Shown one piece after another: positions 1 through 4,569 of a stretch of DNA of 8,005 bases. Numbering within the stretch: the stretch's first letter is position 1; the number at the start of each line of letters is the position of its first letter. Under the pieces are notes generated by a model. The model had not been told where the DNA came from. It ran no database searches and saw nothing but the letters and a program-made list of their open reading frames with translations. The translations under genes and the position numbers were made by a program. Source of the DNA: Onstottus_A sp049273835 (GTDB taxonomy: Bacteria; Acidobacteriota; Blastocatellia; UBA7656); the NCBI GenBank assembly GCA_049273835.1, contig JBASRM010000292.1, forward strand, positions 1-8,005, read 5' to 3'.

Positions 1-316
1 GCCGAAGCCCGCAGTGTTGTTCCAGATATTCCCTCGTCTCGTGGACATAAGCGCCGCGATTGTTCGGGAATCGGTGCCGTCCCGCAAGCGCTCGTTGGAT
101 CTCGCCTACCGAGCCCCTCATCAGAACCGGTCGAACGCTTTCCACCGAACGCAAACCCATTCGAGCGCTGGCGCCCGCTGTGAAGATGCAAAAAGTCAGT
201 TCTTCAAAGAGCGTCTGAGGGGAACCCGTCCGCCCTACTTTCGCAAACTCTGCCAGTCTGTTTCTGATTTCTCGACGCTTATCGGAATAGATTCGCTTGA
301 GCTCTTTTTCCGTCAA
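1..316 (-). CDS. ogg: N-glycosylase/DNA lyase, Ogg2-type 8-oxoguanine DNA glycosylase (5' part, truncated by window edge)
   Basis: Base-excision repair enzyme expected to remove 8-oxoguanine from DNA and nick the abasic site. The frame is open from a TTG at 316-314 to base 1, giving 105 residues; this family is usually a little over 200, so the C-terminal half with the helix-hairpin-helix and catalytic Lys/Asp lies outside. From memory the visible part follows archaeal/Thermotoga Ogg2 closely: an N-terminal helix (LTEKELKRIYSDKRREIRNR), then LFEELTFCIFTAGASARMGL, matching the family's FxELxFCxLTAxxxAxxG, then HRFPNNRGAYVHETREYL, matching HRFxxxRAxYI. The start is a TTG, chosen because the only upstream in-frame ATG (352-350) lies inside the -10 box of a strong promoter, while a GAGGG at 331-327 sits 10 bases before the TTG. 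Divergent from the dikinase-like gene. The family call is firm; that the enzyme is active cannot be judged without the rest. Confidence 0.85.
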   Translation of the reverse strand, partial: MTEKELKRIYSDKRREIRNRLAEFAKVGRTGSPQTLFEELTFCIFTAGASARMGLRSVESVRPVLMRGSVGEIQRALAGRHRFPNNRGAYVHETREYLEQHCGLR

Positions 317-326
317 GTGGGTCGCA

Positions 327-331
327 CCCTC
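327..331 (-). promoter_or_regulatory. ribosome binding site supporting the ogg TTG start
   Basis: GAGGG on the minus strand, 10 bases upstream of the TTG at 316-314. It is the only purine-rich stretch in the predicted leader and decides between the TTG and the upstream ATG/GTG codons. Confidence 0.5.
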
Positions 332-350
332 GGCGCGTGGGCACACCCGC

Positions 351-379
351 ATTGTAGGCCGCTGCCATTTGAAAGTCAA
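351..379 (-). promoter_or_regulatory. sigma70-type promoter of the ogg gene
   Basis: Read on the minus strand, TTGACT (379-374) and TACAAT (356-351) are separated by exactly 17 bases. Each box differs from the consensus (TTGACA, TATAAT) at one position. Transcription would start near 344, leaving a leader of about 28 bases before the TTG start. The -10 box overlaps an in-frame ATG (352-350), which therefore cannot be the start of a protein made from this transcript. Confidence 0.75.
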
Positions 380-526
380 CGAGCGGGTTTCTCGTGTTAA
401 GCGATCTCACACGGACGGGAATCGTCGTGGCGTCGATCGGTGCTCGCATTCCGCGGCCGGGGACTACAAGCCGCAAGTCCACCAACAGGTCCACCAATAC
501 GATCGCGCTTTATGCTCCTCGTCGTG

Positions 527-535
527 TGCTAGAAT
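527..535 (+). promoter_or_regulatory. candidate extended -10 promoter element of the dikinase-like gene
   Basis: TGCTAGAAT: a TG dinucleotide one base before TAGAAT, the extended -10 arrangement, 24 bases before the ATG at 560. No convincing -35 hexamer is seen 16-18 bases upstream, which is acceptable for an extended -10 promoter but lowers confidence. The same TAGAAT hexamer stands before thyA. Confidence 0.4.
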
Positions 536-559
536 TCCGCGAGGGATGGGAAATCGGTG

Positions 560-2551
560 ATGATGCTTCCTGCGACGCGAGCAATTTGCGCGATTACACT
601 TTGTATCGCCGTCTTTGATTTGGCACCTTCGCACCCGGCTGACCAAGGACTCCGGTCATCACAACGAATCGCTGATAGGACAGCTCCCCGTAGTGAGAAA
701 CTGCCAACGGCCAGCTCCAAGGCGTCCGTCGAGCGAATCAACTCGCGCGCAGACTTCGACCTTCTTGCGCGAGTCTATTATCGGGGCCGCTTTGGAGCCC
801 TGCCACACGTGATGTTTGTGATCGACCGCCGCTTCCGCGACCGTGTCTACTATGTCAACTCGCGGGCATATAAGTTTCACAAGGATTTCGTCAACGCGAC
901 TTATCTATCACTCGAACGCGGACGGTCGTTTTACGATAACAACTACTTGAAGCCCGACCGGCGATTCATACTTGGGACCATCGCCTATCAAACTCCGGCC
1001 GGTAAGTTCACGTTCGAGTTTTGGGAAGGCGATCAGATAACACAGGAACTGCTCGGCGCGTGTTACGCCGCGCTGAAGCAGAGCTTTTACACGGATCTGT
1101 TCTTTAAACCCACCTCACCGGCGCACGAAGAGATCGTCAACCGCCTCGGCTCCCGGGTTGATACGCGAGTGCCAACCATTGTCGCGAGCGAACTTGAATC
1201 CGATGTGCAGTATCAACCCCTCAATCCCGGTGCTGGGATCGGCCAGCTCAGAATCATCGACCGGATCACCGAAGGTACGGTGATCGATCGCAACCAGATC
1301 GTCATATTCAAAGAAGTCCCGATTCATCTGACGCCGCTTGCGGGAATCATCACAACCGAGGCGGCTTCGCCGCTCTCACACGTAAACATGCTCGCCAGGT
1401 CCTGGTCGATTCCCAACGCGACGATCAGAAACGCCGACAAGCTCTTCAAACAGCTCGAAGGCAAATACGTTAGGCTTGAAGTTCGTGACAATGACTACTC
1501 GCTTACTCCAGCAGACCCGCGGGAAGTTGATGCGCGCAATCGCGAATGGGTGAAGCGAAGCGATCTGGTCACTCCGCGCGCCGATCTGCTCTATGATCGA
1601 CTGACTGACCTGAATGGTCAGCGCGCTCGGGACGCCAATCGATTCGGAGCGAAATCTGCCAACCTTGGCGAGATTCTGCATGCTCGGTTGCCCGGCGTAA
1701 GTGTTCCGCCCGGCTTTGCGATCCCCTTTCGCTACTATCAAGATTTTATTCGGCGCAATCATCTGGAGCAGCGCATCGCCGCGGCCGTCGAGGAAGACAG
1801 GTTCGTTCACGACCCGCGTTATCGCAAGACACGTCTCGCAGAGGTTCGCGGTTGGATCGAGGGGGGACACCACGACGAGAGTTTCCGCCGGGCAGTGCTG
1901 GGAAAAGTCCATCGAGAATACACCGGACTTGGTCTGTTCGCGCGAAGCTCAACAAATGCAGAGGACCTGCCGAACTTCAGCGGCGCCGGACTGTATACAA
2001 CCGTCCCGAATGTCCGCGGCGATGATCAATTGATGGACGCAATCAAGAGCGTCTGGGCGTCGGTGTGGAACTACGAGGCTTATGAGGCGCGAGAGAGTTT
2101 TGGAATGAGTCATTTCAATGTCTACCCCGCGGTGCTGATTCAGGAAGGCATTGACGCCGATTCCGCGGGCGTTGCAACCACCACGGACCCTTTCAATCCG
2201 GACGACCGAACAGCAGTGTATATCAATGCAAAGAGAGGACTTGGGATAAAGGTAGTCGAGGGCCGTCGAGTAGCCGAGCAGGTAATCTATCATCCGAACT
2301 CGCGCAGCGTTCAGGTGTTGACCCGCTCAGACGAAGACACGATGCTTGCGTTTGATGAGCACGGCGGGGTCAAGGAAGTGACGATCGAGCAGCGACGGCG
2401 GGTGCTGACTGACCCGATGACAAAAGGACTCGCCCGCGTGGCCCTGCAGATAAAACGAGTGTTCGGGGGCCGCGATCAGGACATCGAATGGGTGTATCGT
2501 CATGGCCGGCTCTATATTGTTCAGTCCAGGCCATACATTCAGGGAAGCTAA
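560..2551 (+). CDS. exported PEP/pyruvate-binding-domain protein with glucan-dikinase-like domain order
   Basis: Predicted ATP-dependent dikinase-type phosphotransferase of 663 residues; substrate unknown. Residues 1-27 look like an export signal (ICAITLCIAVFDLAPS core, no clean lipobox). Residues about 58-200 form a domain I do not recognise, rich in Tyr/Phe/Arg (RVYYRGRFG, VMFVID, VYYVNS). Residues about 225-315 are a phosphohistidine swivel domain with the expected phosphoacceptor H274 in SPLSHVNMLAR, closest to the LSHVSVRAR of plant glucan, water dikinase. Residues about 345-660 are the PPDK/PEP-synthase ATP-grasp domain: FGAKSANLG (K365), FARSSTNAEDL (R462), and DIEWVYRHGRLYIVQSRP with D641, E643, Q655 and R657 at PPDK spacing. 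PEP synthase has ATP-grasp before swivel, so this swivel-first order is that of GWD. I see no C-terminal PEP-binding barrel. GTG 557, ATG 560 and ATG 563 are all possible starts; GGGA at 548-551 fits 560 best. A separate transcription unit. Confidence 0.8.
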   Translation: MMLPATRAICAITLCIAVFDLAPSHPADQGLRSSQRIADRTAPRSEKLPTASSKASVERINSRADFDLLARVYYRGRFGALPHVMFVIDRRFRDRVYYVNSRAYKFHKDFVNATYLSLERGRSFYDNNYLKPDRRFILGTIAYQTPAGKFTFEFWEGDQITQELLGACYAALKQSFYTDLFFKPTSPAHEEIVNRLGSRVDTRVPTIVASELESDVQYQPLNPGAGIGQLRIIDRITEGTVIDRNQIVIFKEVPIHLTPLAGIITTEAASPLSHVNMLARSWSIPNATIRNADKLFKQLEGKYVRLEVRDNDYSLTPADPREVDARNREWVKRSDLVTPRADLLYDRLTDLNGQRARDANRFGAKSANLGEILHARLPGVSVPPGFAIPFRYYQDFIRRNHLEQRIAAAVEEDRFVHDPRYRKTRLAEVRGWIEGGHHDESFRRAVLGKVHREYTGLGLFARSSTNAEDLPNFSGAGLYTTVPNVRGDDQLMDAIKSVWASVWNYEAYEARESFGMSHFNVYPAVLIQEGIDADSAGVATTTDPFNPDDRTAVYINAKRGLGIKVVEGRRVAEQVIYHPNSRSVQVLTRSDEDTMLAFDEHGGVKEVTIEQRRRVLTDPMTKGLARVALQIKRVFGGRDQDIEWVYRHGRLYIVQSRPYIQGS

Positions 2552-2614
2552 AACACAGCGCGCAATGGACAATCACGTAGTAAATAGACTTGAGGCAGCC
2601 GTGTCAGTGCTTCC

Positions 2615-2644
2615 TTGTCCCCGCTTCCGCGCTACCGGTAGAAT
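2615..2644 (+). promoter_or_regulatory. candidate promoter of the thyA-folA-dut cluster
   Basis: TTGTCC (2615-2620) and TAGAAT (2639-2644), spaced 18 bases, in the 122-base gap after the dikinase-like gene and 29 bases before the thyA ATG. The -35 box matches the consensus at 4 of 6 bases, the -10 at 5 of 6. No hairpin-plus-T-run terminator for the upstream gene is visible in the gap. Confidence 0.5.
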
Positions 2645-2657
2645 ACGAACCGAATTC

Positions 2658-2664
2658 AAGGTGG
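2658..2664 (+). promoter_or_regulatory. ribosome binding site of thyA
   Basis: AAGGTGG, close to the anti-Shine-Dalgarno complement, 9 bases before the ATG at 2674. It is the clearest RBS in the window and fits the usual family N-terminus. Confidence 0.6.
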
Positions 2665-2673
2665 GAATAATCG

Positions 2674-3468
2674 ATGAAACAGTATTTGGACTTGATGAAA
2701 CAGGTCCTCGACAGCGGCGCCTACAAGGATGACCGCACCGGAACCGGAACGTCCTCGGTTTTCGGCTATCAGATGAGGTTCAACCTCGCCGAAGGATTCC
2801 CGCTTCTCACCACCAAAAAGCTGCACCTCAAGTCAATCATCCATGAGCTGCTCTGGTTCCTGCAGGGCGACACAAACGTCCGCTACCTGCAAGAGCACGG
2901 CGTGAACATCTGGAACGAATGGGCTGACGAAGCGGGTGAACTCGGGCCGGTGTACGGAGCTCAGTGGAGATCCTGGAAGAACGCTGATGGGCGTTCGATC
3001 GATCAGATCAGCCAGGTGATCGAGCAGATAAAGACCAATCCTGATTCTCGCCGCCTGATTGTCAGCGCGTGGAACGTTGGCGAGATCCCAAAGATGGCGC
3101 TTCCGCCGTGCCATCTGTTGTTTCAGTTTTATGTCGCCGGCCAAAAGCTATCGTGCCAGCTCTATCAGCGATCCGCCGATATTTTCCTGGGGCTGCCCTT
3201 TAACATTGCTTCTTACTCGCTCCTCACAATGATGGCCGCTCAGGTCTGCGGACTGAAACCGGGTGATTTCGTTCACACGCTGGGAGACGCGCACTTGTAT
3301 TCAAATCACATCGAGCAGGCGCGTCTTCAGCTAACGCGAGCGCCGCTCAAGCTTCCGCAGATGAAAATAAATCCGGCGGTGCGCTCGATCTTCGATTTTG
3401 CCTATGACGACTTTGAGCTCATCGGCTACGAGGCCCATGCCCACATCAAGGCCGAGGTGGCGGTTTGA
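2674..3468 (+). CDS. thyA: thymidylate synthase ThyA
   Basis: Cytosolic enzyme that methylates dUMP to dTMP with methylenetetrahydrofolate, releasing dihydrofolate. At 264 residues it has the same length as the E. coli enzyme, and key residues fall at the same numbers: R21 in the phosphate-binding loop DDRTGTGT, the paired R126-R127 in SRRLIVSAWN, the nucleophile C146 in LPPCHLLFQF, R166/S167/D169 in YQRSADIFLG, N177, and H207/Y209 in GDAHLYSNH. The C-terminus ends AEVAV where many homologues have APVAV or APVAI; the terminal hydrophobic residue that closes the active site is kept. First gene of a plus-strand cluster with folA, whose start overlaps its stop, and dut. FolA recycles its dihydrofolate by-product. 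Confidence 0.98.
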   Translation: MKQYLDLMKQVLDSGAYKDDRTGTGTSSVFGYQMRFNLAEGFPLLTTKKLHLKSIIHELLWFLQGDTNVRYLQEHGVNIWNEWADEAGELGPVYGAQWRSWKNADGRSIDQISQVIEQIKTNPDSRRLIVSAWNVGEIPKMALPPCHLLFQFYVAGQKLSCQLYQRSADIFLGLPFNIASYSLLTMMAAQVCGLKPGDFVHTLGDAHLYSNHIEQARLQLTRAPLKLPQMKINPAVRSIFDFAYDDFELIGYEAHAHIKAEVAV

Positions 3469-3962
3469 TTATCTCTCTATTAGTGGCAATGGATGAGAAG
3501 CGCGGGATTGGAAAAGGCGGGAAATTGCCATGGCATCTTTCATCGGACCTGAAGCAATTCAAGGCTTTGACGATGGGCCATCATCTGATCGTAGGTCGCA
3601 AGACATTTCAATCAATCGGCAGGCCGCTTCCCGGGAGACAGACAATCGTGGTCACTCGCGACCCGAACCTCAGCCCGGAAGGCTGTCTGGTCACCGGCTC
3701 GGTTGAAGACGCGATCGAGCTTGCCCGGGAGCGCGGCGAGGGTGAAGTCTTTGTGATTGGCGGGGCTGCGATCTACAGGTTGGCGCTTGAGAGAGTTGAT
3801 CGGATTTACCTCACTCAAGTCCATGCCGATGTGGATGCGGACACTTTCTTTCCCGAGTTTCAGCGCGATGAGTGGCTCGAAAAAGAAAGCGCCCATCATC
3901 CTGCTGACGACAAGAATCAATACGCGTTTACCTTCAAGTTGCTCGAGAGAAAGACGCTCTAA
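3465..3962 (+). CDS. folA: dihydrofolate reductase
   Basis: NADPH-dependent reduction of dihydrofolate to tetrahydrofolate, regenerating the cofactor that ThyA oxidises. It has 165 residues, normal for chromosomal bacterial DHFR. Visible landmarks: ISLLVAMDEKRGIGKGGKLP (N-terminal strand and Met20-type loop), W23 and acidic catalytic D28 in LPWHLSSDLKQF, the NADPH-binding GRKTFQSIGRPLPGR with folate-binding R58, VFVIGGAAIY with the GG pair at 99-100, and YLTQVHADVDADTFFP near the end. The start is the TTG at 3465-3467, which shares bases with the thyA TGA (TTGA, 4-base overlap); it places the first strand exactly where the family begins, and the next in-frame ATG would remove it. No independent RBS stands out, so translation is probably coupled to thyA. 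Confidence 0.96.
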   Translation: MIISLLVAMDEKRGIGKGGKLPWHLSSDLKQFKALTMGHHLIVGRKTFQSIGRPLPGRQTIVVTRDPNLSPEGCLVTGSVEDAIELARERGEGEVFVIGGAAIYRLALERVDRIYLTQVHADVDADTFFPEFQRDEWLEKESAHHPADDKNQYAFTFKLLERKTL

Positions 3963-3979
3963 ATGCCCGGAGCGGACAA

Positions 3980-4039
3980 CGTACCGTAGACTGTCCAGTC
4001 TGCGGTTCAGCATCCGCAGACCAGACAGCCCACGGTACG
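3980..4039 (+). repeat. 60-base imperfect inverted repeat between folA and dut (REP/BIME-like hairpin)
   Basis: Two 26-base arms (3980-4005 and 4014-4039) match at 22 of 26 positions around an 8-base loop. The outer 8 bases (CGTACCGT / ACGGTACG) and inner 8 bases (GTCTGCGG / CCGCAGAC) pair perfectly; the four mismatches lie between. The left arm holds a second, nested palindrome, AGACTG-TC-CAGTCT (3988-4001), so the element could also fold as two smaller hairpins. No T-run follows, so it does not look like a standard intrinsic terminator. It fills most of the 96-base gap and could act as an mRNA-stabilising or processing hairpin within the cluster, or be a dispersed palindromic repeat. The structure is seen; the role is inferred. 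Confidence 0.8.
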
Positions 4040-4058
4040 CCAACTGAGTCGAACGAGA

Positions 4059-4490
4059 ATGATAGAAATTCAAATCCAGCTCCTCGATGAAGACCTGCCG
4101 ATGCCGCGATATCAGCACGAAGGCGATGCAGGGCTCGATTTGCACAGCCGCGTCGATATTGTGCTCGGACCAGGCGAGCGCGCGATGGTCCCCACCGGGA
4201 TCGCCGTCGCCATACCAAGCGGCTACGCCGGATTTGTTCTGCCAAGGAGCGGACTTGCCTCGCGCCACGGCATTTCGCTTGTCAATTCCCCGGGGCTTGT
4301 AGATTCCGGCTATCGAGGCGAAATGGCAATCGTCATGATCAACACAGATAAACGCGAGCCGTTTCACATCAAACGCGGAGACCGCATCGCTCAGTTAGTC
4401 ATTCAGAGAGTCGTGGAAGCGACCGCTGTTCAGGTCGAAGAGCTGGACCTCACGCCGCGCGGCTCCGGCGGTTTTGGAAGCACGGGTTGA
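4059..4490 (+). CDS. dut: deoxyuridine 5'-triphosphate nucleotidohydrolase (dUTPase)
   Basis: Hydrolyses dUTP to dUMP and pyrophosphate, keeping uracil out of DNA and supplying ThyA with dUMP. It has 143 residues, typical of the homotrimeric family. All five conserved motifs are present in order: DAGLDL (23-28), PRSGLA (62-67), GLVDSGYRGEMAIVMIN (79-95, with the water-activating D82), RIAQLVI (109-115) and the flexible C-terminal RGSGGFGSTG (134-143, with F139 that stacks on uracil). The ATG at 4059 matches the family N-terminus, but no strong RBS precedes it. It follows folA after a 96-base gap filled by a long inverted repeat, so it may share the thyA transcript with altered stability. Its end converges with the VWA gene. 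Confidence 0.97.
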   Translation: MIEIQIQLLDEDLPMPRYQHEGDAGLDLHSRVDIVLGPGERAMVPTGIAVAIPSGYAGFVLPRSGLASRHGISLVNSPGLVDSGYRGEMAIVMINTDKREPFHIKRGDRIAQLVIQRVVEATAVQVEELDLTPRGSGGFGSTG

Positions 4491-4569
4491 TCAGTTGAGC
4501 GAGCGAGGACGGTTATTCATGCCTCACCTTCGCGGTGGCTTCAGTGTTCAAATCTTGCAATTGACAACC
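4491..4569. other. convergent intergenic gap between dut and the VWA gene
   Basis: A gap of 79 bases between two stop codons facing each other. A bidirectional terminator would be expected here, but only a weak CACC-TTCGC-GGTG stem (about 4534-4546) without a T-run is visible. I see no gene in it. Confidence 0.5.

Noticed and set aside
350..352. ATG as start of ogg
   Set aside because: It sits inside the -10 box of the only good promoter, so it would not be in the transcript, and the added residues do not resemble the family N-terminus.
14..400. Plus-strand open frame of 128 codons at the window start
   Set aside because: It lies opposite the ogg frame, has no recognisable domain and an unnatural Arg/Ser/His-rich composition; the minus strand explains the region.
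1376..1912. Minus-strand open frame of 178 codons inside the dikinase-like gene
   Set aside because: It lies opposite the swivel and ATP-grasp motifs of a clear gene and has no recognisable domain; a by-product of codon bias.
3980..4039. Reading the folA-dut inverted repeat as a Rho-independent terminator
   Set aside because: No T-run follows either arm, the loop is 8 bases and the stem has four internal mismatches; it fits a palindromic repeat better.
3612..4367. Minus-strand open frame of 251 codons across folA and dut
   Set aside because: It crosses two confidently identified genes and the hairpin between them, and its translation resembles nothing I know.
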